A stretch of 64,000 nucleotides of DNA from positions 29,639,213-29,703,212 of the forward strand of contig OX467084.1 in assembly GCA_950106755.1 (NCBI GenBank), written 5' to 3'. Shown here piece by piece: positions 11,181 through 23,691 of this stretch; within the stretch, counting starts at the first letter, position 1; the number at the start of each line of letters is the position of its first letter. Both the position numbers and the translations under genes were made by a program. The notes under the pieces were generated by a model. The model was not told where the DNA came from and did no database searches. It saw only the letters and a list, made by a program, of their open reading frames with translations. This stretch comes from Climacium dendroides. Its lineage: Eukaryota; Streptophyta; Bryopsida; Hypnales; Climaciaceae.

Positions 11181-12000
11181 ATCTTGGAATCTATATGGTG
11201 GAAATTCCTAAATTTTTTCTAAATCTTCTCAAACTAGCGTACTATAAGATCCTATAGTTACATGTGTCCAATAATGATTTTTTTTCTAAAATTTGGTACT
11301 AGTGTTAGAAGAGGCAATTTTGGAGTGTTTTCATTATAAGAAACTTGTGTTTTAGGTGATGAACTTCAATTTTTTCAAATGGATTTTAGATGATGTCAAT
11401 GTTTACAACCCAATGTTTTTATGTCAACAAGAATGTTCAATATAACATCAAATTTGATATAAAAACATTGGATTGTAAACATTGACATCACCTAAAATCC
11501 ATTTAAAAAAATTAGAGCTTGTTATCTAAAACAAGGGTTTCTTATAATATTTTGGTGAAAACATTGTCAAAAGTATTTAGGATTAAGTTCATCCATTCTT
11601 CATTCTCAACTTTATCCTACATTATCTCCTCGATTTTTAATTGGTTTAAAAAGTTTAAATAATTCTAGGCTTATCTAATCCAATTCTATGAGATTCTAAA
11701 TTTAAAAAATTTCCTTGGTTGTTTCCAAAGATTTTAGTTGACATTCCTTTCTTACATACTATGGATGTTGAATTGCTTTTAATCAATTACTATTTAAATT
11801 TTTTTAATGCATCTCATACATAATTAATCCATTCCAATGTATACATATACTATCAAGGCACTTGAACAAGTAGTTGCAATGGTATCTTATTTGAGGAGTC
11901 TTTAGAATTTGGGCCATTTATTTCCTCCAATGTATCAAACGCACTTAAGTGTGAGACCTTCAACTGAAACAACTATTAACGTTGTATTTCATTTGTCATA
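11181..12000. other. AT-rich intergenic DNA with one MITE
   Basis: Apart from the 218-bp mini-CACTA-like element at 11332-11549, nothing recognisable is present. Confidence 0.5.
11332..11549. mobile_element. Mini-CACTA-like hairpin element
   Basis: 218 bp with ends CATTATAAGAAAC and GTTTCTTATAATA, flanked by TTT on both sides. Length, the internal TTTTAGGTGAT motif and the TATAAGAAA ends match the element at 7463-7678, but the first bases read CATTA instead of CACTA. Inner arms around 11385-11430 and 11455-11510 form a long, nearly continuous hairpin. Confidence 0.75.
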
Positions 12001-12470
12001 ACATGACTTTTAAATGTCGGTGGCTGGCGTTTCCTCTCAAGTGCAACCCAACCCAGAATCATTGTGTTTATCTGTTCCTAGATGTCCACGGAAAGTGCAG
12101 ACTGTTGAGTCTGGATGAGTAGTACACCGTCCAATTATTTTGATCTGAACAGTTCTACCATGATCTCAATCGCTCAAATATGTATTTCCATCACTGTCGA
12201 GTTAATCTTTCATTTGTTTGATATGGTGTTACAGATCACACTTGCTCTAGCATTTCATGCTAGTCACGAACATTCCATAAATTGAGATTCTCCGGCACTT
12301 GAATTGTCTGCTGCAACTTGGAGGATCGGTGAAGCTACGATTAATTAATTCCGGCACCTGGCTATGGCGAATTCAAAGGACTAGCTAGCATATATACACT
12401 GAAAAGCAATCACCTCTCAAAGCGGTTCTAGAACATGGATTGCAACTTAATTAACAGGCATTAATTCTTC

Positions 12471-12655
12471 GTTAGAATCATGATCGTATAGAAGGTTAAA
12501 GTAGTTTAATACCTGCGTTCCAACCTCATTGATTTCCAGGGCAATCCATGCAACTGATCGACGTCGGGAAAAGACATTTGCAATTAGAATCATCATATAA
12601 GAGGTTAATTAATACAGTTTAAGACATTCCAACCTCATCTTGGAGAAGTCAAAGA
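12471..12655 (+). repeat. Diverged tandem duplication
   Basis: Two units about 113 bp apart share 'TTAGAATCAT(g/c)AT', a 'AGAGGTTAA'-type stretch and end in 'TTCCAACCTCAT' (about 12471-12534 and 12585-12645). The TTAGAATCATGAT motif also occurs in the arms of the hairpin just downstream. Confidence 0.6.
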
Positions 12656-12721
12656 TCTCACGATCCACCCCATTCAGTTGGTCCTGCGCAGGTGGCAGGT
12701 TAACTCATGTGGTCAGTGCAG

Positions 12722-12817
12722 GCCATCATGATTCTAATTTGGTTTCTAGGCTTCTCCTGAATGCACTCGAGCTAGCATTCAGGAGAAGACTAAAAACCAA
12801 ATTAGAATCATGATGGC
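12722..12817. ncRNA. Candidate small-RNA hairpin (miRNA-like or foldback)
   Basis: Arms of 42-43 bases (12722-12764 and 12775-12817) pair with only two mismatches around a 10-base loop (ACTCGAGCTA). The left arm begins GCCATCATGATTCTAATTTG. A stem this long in non-coding, moderate-GC sequence could be a young miRNA/siRNA precursor or a tiny foldback transposon. The very short loop and near-complete pairing are not typical of old conserved miRNAs. I recognise no known mature miRNA in it. Confidence 0.45.
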
Positions 12818-15675
12818 ATCATAGAGCTCGACTGATAGCCACTCAGAGTGGGAGAACTCGCAATCATGGCATGGCGCGCGGTTCAGCTTCAGTTTCATTG
12901 TAATTGAATTGGCAGCGGCTGGCGGACTGCCAGGCCATATATCCTTGAAGTTAAGAGATCACCAATTCAAATGGTCGAATATGCTCGCGGGCTACGTAGC
13001 GACAATAGACTGAATCGTAGTCTGTGGCTCGCAGCATCCTCCCTCGCTTTGCTTTCATGATGTTCAGGAGTCTGCATGTGATTGCCAGATGAGTGTAAGA
13101 ATTTGTTTCATTCTCTTCTGGTAACGAGCACTCTTGCACTCAAGTAAGGTGGACTGGTCAAACGTTTATATTTGGACTAGAGACTAGAGACCAGGGAGCA
13201 ATGCGCCCGTGGAGAGTGAATGATGAGCTAGCTGGGGGAGCTTGGTATCGGACATTACTGGTCTGCTCATATATACAGTATATTAATTATGACACAGTTT
13301 CAGGGTTGTAAATGATAGCTAGCTTGCCTTTTGTGGTCGGATTAAACAGACGAATGTGAAACTGAATTTATTGATAGACTGAATGTGATATATAACGAGT
13401 ACCCCACAGACAGTCTCCTCTTGGATGAGCAACCAGTTATATAAATAATTATGTACTGAAAATTGACGAAATGAGTGCTCATGAGCTTTGTGACGATCTT
13501 GGTTTTCTCATAATTTTACTTAAGCAGTTGAAGTGCATTGGGCTTGACTTCCTCTGAACTCAAGGTGGACGATACTAGCTATTTTCTAGCTATCACAGTC
13601 AGTAAATGATTGCTCACGAGAGTATGAGGGTGATCGGAAAAAACTTGCAGTTTATAATTAGAGATAGCGCTGACAATTTGTAGACAGTCTTAGAATTTAA
13701 TATGTTTTGTGAATCGTCAGAGTTGAGAACTCTTGCTAACTCGACTATTTTTGAAATGTATCATGTTCAGGCATTCATTTTGTCCCTCAATATGCGCCAA
13801 TCTTGAAGATTTGGTAGTAATTAAGTCCCCATCGTTTCGCTTCGGTATCATATCCTGAACCTTTAGTGCATGTGTCAGACTATGGAGACAAATGAATATA
13901 TATATTCAGAAGGCAATATAATTAATCGCTCCGGCAATCACAAACTCACAAGACAGTTCAATTCTATGACAGGAGAACGATGTGGTTATGTTTGCGAACC
14001 TGGACGAATCAACGCTGTTTGATTTCGAGGCTGAATGTATATACTCATCAAAGAGAGGCATTTATATCTATGGATCGAGTAGCTGAATCTTCGATCGGCC
14101 TCCAGCATGGAGAGTGATTAATCAAGTTGCTAATGGATAGTACGTCATGAAAAGCGAAAACGTACATCCATTTAATTACGGCCTCATCATCGATTCCTCG
14201 CTACCCCACAATGATCATTGATATATTGAAGAATGCATCAAATTTGAACTAACTAATGCATCATTGAACCACTATCTCCACGACTCCACATGCAACAGCA
14301 GACTGAAAATTGGACTACAATAGTCAAACAGTTGTCACTCAATCAAAGTAAGTACATAAATTTTACAACAGACATGATTGGCATACCACACAAGTCAATT
14401 AACTTCTCGGAAGATATATGGACCTTGGTTCAGTCCTGAGCAAATTACTGAAAGGTATCAGGCACTCATTGCAATCTGATCGAGGAAGACGCAATTAAAT
14501 CAAGCTTATAATTCTTTTGCATATTAATCTGGCCGTGAGGAAGATTTGCAAATGATGTATTTCAGCGTTCCGTAGTGCCAGCGAAGCTATTATCTGGCAA
14601 TTGTTGCACTATATTGTGAAATTCAAGTGCCCAGAGAGTTTAAACTAGATCTTCAGGAGGTTCCATATATACATGTGACTAGCTATGAAAGCTACTTTCT
14701 AGAGAAATTATATATGACGATTAAAGCTATGGTAGTATAAAAAACCAAATCAGTACAAAATCCTCCAAGTACTGAATCAGGACAGGAAACGGCTTAATTA
14801 TGATGAAAATAAACCATGGCTACAATGTTTCTTGCAGTCTGTTGGCCTTGACATTGAAACTTCTTCAAAACAGATGTGTACAGACTTACCACCATCTTTG
14901 GGCTCATGTATGTGCACAAAATCTTTTGTGCACATGCAGTACATTGCCCTCTCTAGTCCGTTCCGTTCAAAGTTGGCTTCGGAATGCAACCCATCTGGCT
15001 GAAATTAAAGTCCAGACGATCAAGAATTCGAACGTACTAGGGATCGGATTATCCCAGGCCGGGTTCGCTATGGATGACAATCAGCATGACAATCAATCGA
15101 TCACCACGTACTGATATCCTGATTGTTAGACCGATACACGATAGTGCATAGTCTCGGATGCATCAGAGTACTTCGTACAGAAACATATATTGATTGATAT
15201 AAAACCTAGCCTGATATAAAACCTAGCTTGAGCTCCGCTTTTTAAGCACGCTCATTACGAATAAGTATATAAACACTTAGCATTAATAAATAAATATATG
15301 GTGTAGTTAAAATTGATGTCAGTATAAATAATCCACATATACCTTGTTCGAGTGGTCGAGACCTCATGAACACAAAATGTACAGAAATGCCCGGCTGTCG
15401 CACTAGACAGAGTCTAACGAAGTGAACTTAACTGGTGTCTGAACGTGTAATCAAAGCTCCGGCGAACTACCACCGTCGATACCACTATCTTCGAAGTCAG
15501 TCGATTCAACTCTAAACCTGTAAATCATGATTTCAACATCTTGCATGCATCATGCATGATGTCGAGAGTGAGCTAGTCTCCAATGTAGAGATGATTGAGC
15601 TGCACCTGAAGGCAAACTCAGAGTACGTAAGCTATCTTACAAACTAGTCAGTCGTGTGTCTGTGCATGCAATATA

Positions 15676-18267
15676 TCAATCGCAAGTCCATGCCGAAGCA
15701 GTGAACAAGTACAGATCCTTCCACCCGAGCTTCAGCGTTCCGCGGTGCTCCACCAGCGTGTAGCCTTCACAGGGATACAACCCCAACAGCAGCGCCGCCT
15801 GATGTGCTGCTTTACCACTCAACGAAACCGGCTTGAATCCCGCATTGCAAAGCTCATTACGCCAATACTCGAACTTCTTCTCGCCAGTGCGCGCTGGACC
15901 TCCCACTGCCAGGATGTTCTTGATCTCACAGGACAAGAGTTGCTGCTCCACCATGTGACGCTCAGGACTGTCTCCCGGGTAACTGGCGCCCAGGGAATCG
16001 AACAAAGCCGAGTAGTAGTGGAGAGCTTCAACAAAGCGGCTTAGAAATGTCCCGCCGTGACGAAGGTCTTGCTCCACCACGGTGATGATCGTGGGAGAAA
16101 GCTTTTGGATCAAGCTGAGCGTATCGGGGTCGGAGCCCGTGACGTCGTAGAGCGAGTGGTGCATCCAGTGCACGGCCACTGCGTCGGTGTACTCGAGTTT
16201 CAAAGTGGCGAGGTCGACGTTGCCGATCTTCTCCGCTACGGCGGTGAATTCGAATGGGATACGTAGACTGGCTGCGAAGTCGATCAGTCGCTTCCCCGTC
16301 GCTTCGAGCGTCTCAACCGACGTTCCGAGGCCCGTGATGTGCACGTGGGGAGGCCCGCCGGGGCGCTTGGCGAGAATGTGGAATAGTCCCGGCCATTGCA
16401 AGCCGTGCATGATGTCGATATCTATGATGTGCACATGGCTCATGCCCTCGAAGGCCTCGGTGATGGCTTGGTTCGCGGTGAAGTGTGAGAATTTCACGAA
16501 AGGGCAGATCTCGTTGAAGACCTGGATAGCGGAGACAAAGCTCTGGGTGCTGACGAGCTGCTTCCCAGGGAGCGGGGAGCAAATCCCGATACAGGAAGTC
16601 ACTAGACGGGAAGACATGCCTTCGGCGAAATACGCCACCACGCGTTGGACGGAGGTGCCGTAAGGAGTGGCCAGTTCGCTTAGCTGGGGGAGGATGGTGT
16701 TCGCCTCGTCGTAGTTGTCAGCCGATACAGCCTCCGCACATTGGAGAAGAAGCGCCAGCAGCTGCAACCCTTCTTCGTCACTGGCGGTGTTCGCGGTCTC
16801 GGCAGGTTGCGGGGGGGCTCTCCGAGTTTGCAATTGGGGCGCCATGGAGGGCGAATCGGGGTAACGAGAAATTGGGAAATTGTGCGCCTGCATACCAAAG
16901 TCGTGAGGGAAGCTGCTAGTGCCCGGTTTCGTTGCGTCCTGAGAGGAGTCATGGCGGTAATGCGAGTGCGGCGGTGGAATTAGCGCTTGCTGGTTAAAAT
17001 GCTGCTGCTGCGGTTGGTGATGCGGGACGGTCAATTTGGGTGAGTCGCGGTGCAGAGCGAATTGATCGGCGGCGTGCAAATGGCGGAGATTGCGTTCATC
17101 CGCGGGCTCCAGTGACAGCTGCAGATTGTCGATGTTCTGCGATCTCGCGAACAGAAGCTCCTCCCGTGACGGAGGCGAGCCCGCCTGCGTCCCGAACGAC
17201 GTCCGTGGTGACTCGACGTTACGCGACTTCAAGTTCCCCCACTGGTCCAACTCCCCCTCCACGTCCTCGTCGCATTTCTCGCGTGCGCGCTTCCCGGACC
17301 GCGACGGCCCTGCAGGAGGCGGAAAATTAGTGTGTCCCCGCCCAAAGAGCGAATGGAACCTCGATCCGATGACGCGCTCCATCTGCACATTGCACGGCGC
17401 GAGCACCTCGGAGAGGTTCGTGAACAACTGCTCGATGGGCACCCCGGGCATAGCTTCCATCATCTCCGTGATCATCACATCCACCCACTGTGACACTGTG
17501 TCCTCGTCCATCGTGGCGAACTGATCCTTGTGCGTCCCGTAGCTGAAATTGAACCCGGGCTGCATTAGATTCTCGACGTACTGCTGCGGCATCGGATGCG
17601 ACGGCTGCTCCTCGATCTTCCCCCAACTACTCCTGCCCCCCGGCGTCACCGCCCCAGTCACCGCGTTCATCAGAGGCGGTGCGTTGTGGTACAACTGATG
17701 AAACTGCCCACTCGGGAAGAAGCTGCTGCTGGCTTGCAATTGCACAGGAAGAGCCCCAGGGAAATTGGGAGACAACCCAGTGGTATCTGGGAACGCAACC
17801 TCGGAGCTAGGAAACGGTGCAGGGTTCACCAACCATTCGGAGGAGCTCGTCGGGAAGGAGCTACTGGAAGAAGCCGGCGTCATGTATGTGGACCAGGAAG
17901 CAATTGGTGCAGGCGGAAGGCCGTGGGAGTTCCACTTCGACCCCACCGTGAAGTCGAGCTCCAGCAGGTGGCTACTAGTGTTATTCCCACCATGATCGGC
18001 GGGGTGGTGAAGCTCCTGCAGGCCTCTTCGGTTGATGTCGTTCTGATGAGCAGTAGTATTCTCGCGACCACCTGCTTCGGAGCAGCTGTGGCAAGGATTA
18101 GTGGGGCGATGATGATTGTCCGTCATCCGGGACGATTCCCCCCCACCCGCGGTGCTTCGGTAACCAGGTAAATCAACATAATGGGTGCAGCTGGTGCCGA
18201 CAGCGCCCGGGACCGGCGTGGGCGATGGCCCGAGTCGCTCTCTGGGATTCGGACACACTAGCGCCAT
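15676..18267 (-). CDS. SCR: SCARECROW-type GRAS transcription factor
   Basis: Encodes 863 aa in one uninterrupted exon. GRAS proteins of this group act in the nucleus, control asymmetric cell divisions and work with SHORT-ROOT-type partners. The N-terminal ~490 residues are low-complexity, rich in Pro, Ser, His and Gln. The GRAS domain fills roughly residues 496-863: first leucine-rich region ([20 protein letters not shown]), VHIID motif ([16 protein letters not shown], about 612), second leucine-rich stretch, PFYRE-equivalent region, the SCR-typical [20 protein letters not shown], then [20 protein letters not shown] and a C-terminal SAW segment ([14 protein letters not shown]). These blocks are specific enough to separate SCR from SHR, DELLA and SCL groups. 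The first ATG in frame is at 18267; the frame stays open 11 codons further only as far as a GTG at 18300, and an in-frame TAG lies 15 bases beyond that. Angiosperm SCR usually has an intron in the GRAS region; none is needed here. Confidence 0.95.
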   Translation of the reverse strand: MALVCPNPRERLGPSPTPVPGAVGTSCTHYVDLPGYRSTAGGGESSRMTDNHHRPTNPCHSCSEAGGRENTTAHQNDINRRGLQELHHPADHGGNNTSSHLLELDFTVGSKWNSHGLPPAPIASWSTYMTPASSSSSFPTSSSEWLVNPAPFPSSEVAFPDTTGLSPNFPGALPVQLQASSSFFPSGQFHQLYHNAPPLMNAVTGAVTPGGRSSWGKIEEQPSHPMPQQYVENLMQPGFNFSYGTHKDQFATMDEDTVSQWVDVMITEMMEAMPGVPIEQLFTNLSEVLAPCNVQMERVIGSRFHSLFGRGHTNFPPPAGPSRSGKRAREKCDEDVEGELDQWGNLKSRNVESPRTSFGTQAGSPPSREELLFARSQNIDNLQLSLEPADERNLRHLHAADQFALHRDSPKLTVPHHQPQQQHFNQQALIPPPHSHYRHDSSQDATKPGTSSFPHDFGMQAHNFPISRYPDSPSMAPQLQTRRAPPQPAETANTASDEEGLQLLALLLQCAEAVSADNYDEANTILPQLSELATPYGTSVQRVVAYFAEGMSSRLVTSCIGICSPLPGKQLVSTQSFVSAIQVFNEICPFVKFSHFTANQAITEAFEGMSHVHIIDIDIMHGLQWPGLFHILAKRPGGPPHVHITGLGTSVETLEATGKRLIDFAASLRIPFEFTAVAEKIGNVDLATLKLEYTDAVAVHWMHHSLYDVTGSDPDTLSLIQKLSPTIITVVEQDLRHGGTFLSRFVEALHYYSALFDSLGASYPGDSPERHMVEQQLLSCEIKNILAVGGPARTGEKKFEYWRNELCNAGFKPVSLSGKAAHQAALLLGLYPCEGYTLVEHRGTLKLGWKDLYLFTASAWTCD

Positions 18268-21200
18268 ACTCGCCGTTCGAAGAGTGCCGAATTCATTCAC
18301 TATTGCGAAACGAAACTAAAAAATCGGCTTGAGGTTGGGATCGATCGAGAACCCTAATTGGACCATGAGACAGAAAAACAAGAACTAATTAAACTACCCA
18401 CTATTGTCCTGGAATCTTCCATTAGATCTAGTACTCATGCTCACTTTGTAGTTCTTTGCCACCATGTCATGCAACTTAGCTTCCACCCTGTAATGCCTTT
18501 CAACGCTGCAATTAACTAGCTAGGAGCGCTTCCTCTCGATCTCTGTTACGCTTTCCTAAATGAACAAAACTCACAGACTACTCTACCGTACTAGCTCCTG
18601 CCGAGAAGGTATCATACGCACACTTGATTCGCACCTCCGATCAGGTGTGTATTGTGCACCCAGTGAAGATGCATGCACACCACCTCAGTTGATAGTCAGA
18701 ATATTTTGAGCAATTAATTGAGAGAGGGAAACCAATTACCAAATTCGGCGAAGTACGTTTTCAGGAAACGTCAGCTCGAGGGTTAGCTAGCTCGACCGAT
18801 TCTCCATTCAGTACACCATTTGCACACAAGGCTAAACCCTCAGACCGCGTCGTTGGTCTCCTATGCACCCAAACGACCGACAAGATGCACAGAAACTGGA
18901 CGATGTAGATTATTTACCCTTCCGAAGCTAGATAGCTCTCCGATCCAGCGGTCTCAAGTCCTACCTAGGGATATAACCGTTAGCCGGACACTTCTAGATC
19001 GAAGCTAGCGGGCCTCCCAGCAAGCTTGCTGTTCGACGAGTGCGCGCGAGACCTATATAGTGCAAACCCCTCAAGCCTGTACAAGTTCTCGCAACGGCCT
19101 AGCACTACTAGCTAGCTGACTCCCTCTCAAGATCCTTACAACCAAAGACTCCAGTGAAAGGCTAGCTAGTTCGCCCGCGCATCTCAACTTGTTCTAGCTA
19201 GTTCGATGACGAACAGGAGTGAGTTTGGGCAAAGCGGACATGCACTATTGGAAGGAAGCCTGTATCCGAACCACTGCGCTCCGGCATGAGCTAGCTCACA
19301 AGCCGGCCTTGATATTAAAGGACAGGAAACGAGCTCAATAGAGTCACGAGCTGGTCGGCATGTTAGTAGGTCTCACGTCACGATGATCACGGGTGACTGA
19401 GTAATAATAATTATCAGATTGTACTTGGAAACAGACTGATGATTCTGATTTGTGATTGTGGCACCAAATCTTTGCTCAATAGTTATTAGCAGGCTATAAC
19501 CTAGAACTTACTATAGTACTTTACCAGTTTTATTACCTCCTGAAGCCAGTGTGAGAGTTGAAATCCTATTCAGCAATCAGCTTTTCTGCTTCCGTCGTCT
19601 CATTTTCCTCCAAGGTATGAGCTAGGCAGGCAGACAGGTGGAATATATTGAAATTAATTTTTATATATATTTTCATTTAATATATATTCTTTTGATTGCA
19701 TGGAACAGTATGCTAGACCTAGCGGAGTAGCGGGCCCTAGCCTGGCTTTGTATTATATTGTGGCAAATCATATCCGTGATCTAAACTGAATAGTAAGTTG
19801 TTGCCCCAGCTGCACCTTTTTCACGTTGATAGAAGCCCCAGGAGCTGCTTTACCCTTATTTTTCTTTTCTTTTTCTTATTTTAATAACGGAAATGAAAGA
19901 AGTCAGATTCGTTGCGAAAGGAAAAAGATGCATCCTTCTCCTTCGATGGTCAACCACCAACCAGGGGGGAGTCTCCTTTCTTTTCTGAATGATCTGTTTG
20001 TAACGTAACGCAATCGAAGAATGGTTTTTATTTGTCTCCGACCTAAACAGTTGGAAAAGCTCAGTCCCTTCCTGGAGGAGAACGTCGACATAAATTCGTA
20101 CACGCTAGTAGAGTTGAGGAGGAAGCTGGACTCGCTGCTTAATGCTTCTGAAGGCTGCATCTGGCATGCATTTATTCCGCATTTTCACCTTAATTAGTTT
20201 CTAAAGAAAATTCGACTGCTCAAGTGCTCATCATATCATGTCAAATGAATTCGCTTTCAGCTAAGAACAAATTGGTTCTACAGCGAAGGATTATTAATTT
20301 TTGGAATTTAATTTGATCCTACTGGGCTGATGTGCACTGGGATGATTGCAATATCTGTTACAGTGCCCCCCCTCCAAAATAAAAATGCCTTGCATTTACT
20401 CTTGGACACAGAAGGAAACTCTTTATTTCTAATTCAACAAAAAGGATGAAAATCAGAAGCAGTTAGAAATTCTGATTTGCAACTCCTGATTTCTGTTCAG
20501 CTGTGACATTCAGATTGGACTTTTAAGCCCCTCACAGACCAGACTGAGGCGACCTTAGCTGAGCTATTAATGATGATTACTGAATACTACTTATGAATAA
20601 TCTGAAATGAAAATCCAGCGGCCAGATTTTTTTCAATTCCACATCACACGGCATTGCCGTGGCCCGTGGCTAACAGATTTCACTATCATAGGCCATGGAG
20701 GTAATAATAAGATTGGTGGCAACTGCCACACTTAACTTAACTTACACTCAAAAGTAACCCTCTCTTATCTTAGGACAAGAGCACTCTCACTGCAAGGTGT
20801 CGTAATTGCAAATCCCCTAACTTGAATTGACTTCACCTGACTGACGTGAGTGCAATTTTATTTCTTTCTTTCTTTTTTCTGATCGATAATTATCTACAGT
20901 ACATCCTCCGTGAGTCCTTCAAAATCGATCAGGTCCGTCGTGTCCACATCGGATTTGCCCTACCATTTCCACATGTCAAGCTCCGAACACACGTGAGAAG
21001 ACCATCAGGCAGTCGAAGGCCCAGTTCAGTTGGGTCCCCGAGGGAGTCATTAATGAAGTTACGGTCGAGGGGTTCAGCCAGTGTGAGAGGCCGAATGACT
21101 GATCGAATGAGTGATCATCAGGCCTAATTGGCACAAATTTCCACGGCGTCTGTCTGTACGTAAAGCTGCCTCTTGGACGAGAAGCACAGCTAGAGGGAGA

Positions 21201-21456
21201 TCACCCCAGCCCTGGCTCAGTGAGTGCGCTCTCCGACGCCCTGAGAGCTGTGTACAATAATATTAAATCAGTGGCCGCTAGTTCCTGTATCATACCTTGG
21301 AATCGAAGGCTTGATTGAGCAGCAGTAGCTGGTCCAGGAGAAATGCCTTCACTATTCATGTACCGTTGCAGCCTTGCAGGATTCCATTAGGACGGATTCC
21401 ATTCGGTTAACTTACTCGTACTCTTCAGTTGTGGAAGTAGGGATAAACTGAAGGAC
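18268..21456. other. Upstream region of SCARECROW (5' leader, promoter, intergenic)
   Basis: Three kilobases of moderate-GC sequence rich in CTAG-containing tetramers, with no recognisable gene on either strand. Frames at 18820-19008, 19826-20008 and 20846-21127 lack motifs. It should contain the 5' leader and promoter of the minus-strand SCARECROW gene. The transcription start is unknown, and a leader intron cannot be excluded. Confidence 0.5.
19051..19062 (-). promoter_or_regulatory. Possible TATA box for SCARECROW
   Basis: On the minus strand the sequence reads CACTATATAGGT, followed by a GC-rich TCTCGCGCGC stretch about where a start site would fall. This would give a leader of roughly 770 nt. 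It is one candidate chosen on motif and composition only. Confidence 0.25.
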
Positions 21457-21755
21457 GTAGGGTAGCTGCACCCATAACCGTCACTGTACCCATAACCGTT
21501 GCCACTAAAATTTTAGAAAATCTTGTGAAGGATGTACTACATCTGAATATCAAACCCTAGTGTTGGTATTAAGTGCATGTATAGTTGTCTCTTTAAGAAT
21601 TCACAACTTATTGTCACATTGTTCAATAATACATTTGAAAGTGCACAATAATTATTTTTCCTTTGCTAGTAAGGTCCAATAATTTGTTGGATGTGTATTA
21701 GTAGACATCATATTCAAAACCCTTAAATGAATAGTTATGGGTGCTACTACCTTAC
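21457..21755. mobile_element. MITE-like element with GTA(G/A)GGTAG ends
   Basis: The left end reads GTAGGGTAGCTGCACCCATA and the reverse complement of the right end reads GTAAGGTAGTAGCACCCATA, about 25 bases of terminal inverted repeat around an AT-rich 250-bp core. No convincing target duplication was seen. It lies at the boundary between the SCARECROW island and the AT-rich block. Confidence 0.65.
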
Positions 21756-21917
21756 CCCAATACCACTATTAGAGAAGAAATATATACATCAGTCCAAATA
21801 TTAGTGGTATTATCATCTACTACAAGGGGAAGTACATCCAAGATGTGTTTGGAACTATTATTAGAAGAACTTTGAACCATGCGCAAGGTTGTTTGACTTC
21901 ATGAAAACGTGCAATTA

Positions 21918-21975
21918 AAATAATAATAATAAATAATAATAATAATAAATAATAATAATAATAATAATAATAGAT
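21918..21975. repeat. (TAA)n microsatellite
   Basis: A run of ATA/TAA trinucleotides with a few single-base interruptions. Confidence 0.95.
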
Positions 21976-23538
21976 AAATATTTGGGGTTAGGGGCATGTG
22001 ATTAGTTGGTATGCCACACAAGATTGGAGACAAAAAAATGTAAAAATATAAAAATAAAAATTTTCCTTAAATTTGCATATTAGCCAAAAGACAAAAGTCA
22101 AATGGCCCTTTACAAGGGCTAAATCTTTCCCAATGATTTTATTGTCTTGTACACATGTGTGAACTAATCTAGAAGTAGGTACACAAGTAAAGTATATAAT
22201 TTTGCTAGCTAATATACAATATAAATTGGTTTTAAGTTCATTCTTTAGTTGCCATCTTAGTATGTAATAGGAGTAAAGCCTTCCTATTGGCATTTCTATA
22301 CAATAAATTAAAATTATGGCATTAATTGGGCCAATTGAATTGTTGTTAAGATATAATGGTTTATCTCATATTCAAAATGATAAAATTGTTGTAGATGAGC
22401 TAAATTTTTTGTTGTAAAGATTCTAGCCATAAAATTGTATCACATTCAACACATTGTTAGGCCCTTTAGTAACACTTACTTTTTCAAGCTCATCCAAAGT
22501 ATTTCTATAGCACTTCACTTCTAATAACACTAAGGGTCATAATAACGAGACGAACCTTTGGTGGATTCTTATCCAAAATTTCATCCATCTATAACTTCTA
22601 TCATTTTTATACAGTTTTTTTTTAAGGTTTTGAAAATTGATTTTTTTTATCTATGTGAATCTTGAATTAAATTTTGACTTCATCCTATTTATTGATTTAT
22701 CATCCAATTGTCAATTACTCAATTTCTATTGAAGCTCTAGAAACTTCACAAAACAACTTTAAACATCTTTGAATTTAAAAGAAGAACAAATAATTCTTTT
22801 ATGTGATTTGAAAGTAGTTCCAAAGCAGTGGCTTTTCTAAACCTTATAAGTTCATTTTGAGAAATTGACTTGTCTAGTATTATTATTAATGGGTTTCTTC
22901 AAAGGTTTCTTCAAGATCGAGGAAGGTCTTCAAGAAGCTATCTTTCTAAGAAACCTTATTCTCTAAATAAACTCAAGAGGTTGCAACAAACTCTACAAAA
23001 AAAAAGTGCAAAGTAAATATCTATATCCAAGTACGCAAGTTCCACATTATATGACCTTGATTATAATCACTTAATATAATGCATTTTAGTCCAATTTCAA
23101 GGGATATATTTTTTATACTATAAAGTAGAAAACTCTTGTAGCCCTTTCAACAAGGAATCTAAAAATGTAATTACATATATAAAATGAATATTTTTAAGGA
23201 CAAAAATAACATTAAAACTTAATTATATAATTTTTTTGATACATATACAAAATCCCAAGCTACTCCAAATTTTGGGGTTCTATATTTATTAATTTTTTAA
23301 AATTATAAATAAAACACTAAAAATAAATTTTAATTTTAATTGGAGGGAATTTTGTATAGATTTATACAAATTATATGTGGGTTGTTGCATGAAACACTTG
23401 CCATTTGGGCTCAAAACGGCCTCTTTTAGTAAAATTTGTGACTTTTGGAACAATTTTTTTAAATGAAAAAAAACATGGATAATTTGTAAAGCATTAAAAA
23501 TGTTATGTCTCTAAAAATTCAAACCTAGAAAAATTTAT

Positions 23539-23691
23539 CATGGTTGTCATACTGGACAAGTTACTATTCATTTCTCGTCATGTAAGACAAGTTACTATTC
23601 ATCAAATGTACTTGAGAGGTACATTTGATGAATAGTAACTCGTCCTACAGGACAAGAAATGAATAGTAATTTGTCCAGTATGACAACCATG
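23539..23691. mobile_element. 153-bp foldback element with 8-bp target duplication
   Basis: Almost the whole element is a hairpin: CATGGTTGTCATACTGGACA at the left is the complement of the right end, and the arms meet at a short centre near 23615. AAATTTAT is repeated directly on both sides (23531-23538 and 23692-23699), the size expected for hAT-type insertion. The internal phrase 'ACTATTCAT' occurs several times. Confidence 0.85.

Larger units (their letters stand above)
12001..15675. other. Gene-free moderate-GC region downstream of SCARECROW
   Basis: GC is higher than in the repeat blocks and CTAG/GATCG tetramers are common, as in the gene's own flanks. No coding frame with recognisable motifs was found; frames at 12951-13139 and 14800-15114 look incidental. 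Contains a diverged tandem repeat (12471-12655) and a near-perfect hairpin (12722-12817). The 3' UTR of the SCARECROW gene should lie just below 15675. Confidence 0.5.

Noticed and set aside
12471..12655. CRISPR-like array
   Set aside because: Only two diverged units without uniform spacers; no cas genes and a plant context.
17596..18171. 191-codon plus-strand open frame opposite SCARECROW
   Set aside because: It is the antisense shadow of the GC-rich N-terminal coding region and has no recognisable domain; the same holds for the other frames within 15676-18267.
18268..18300. Longer SCARECROW start giving 874 residues
   Set aside because: The first codon at 18300 is GTG, not ATG, and an in-frame TAG lies 15 bases further upstream. 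The first ATG is at 18267.
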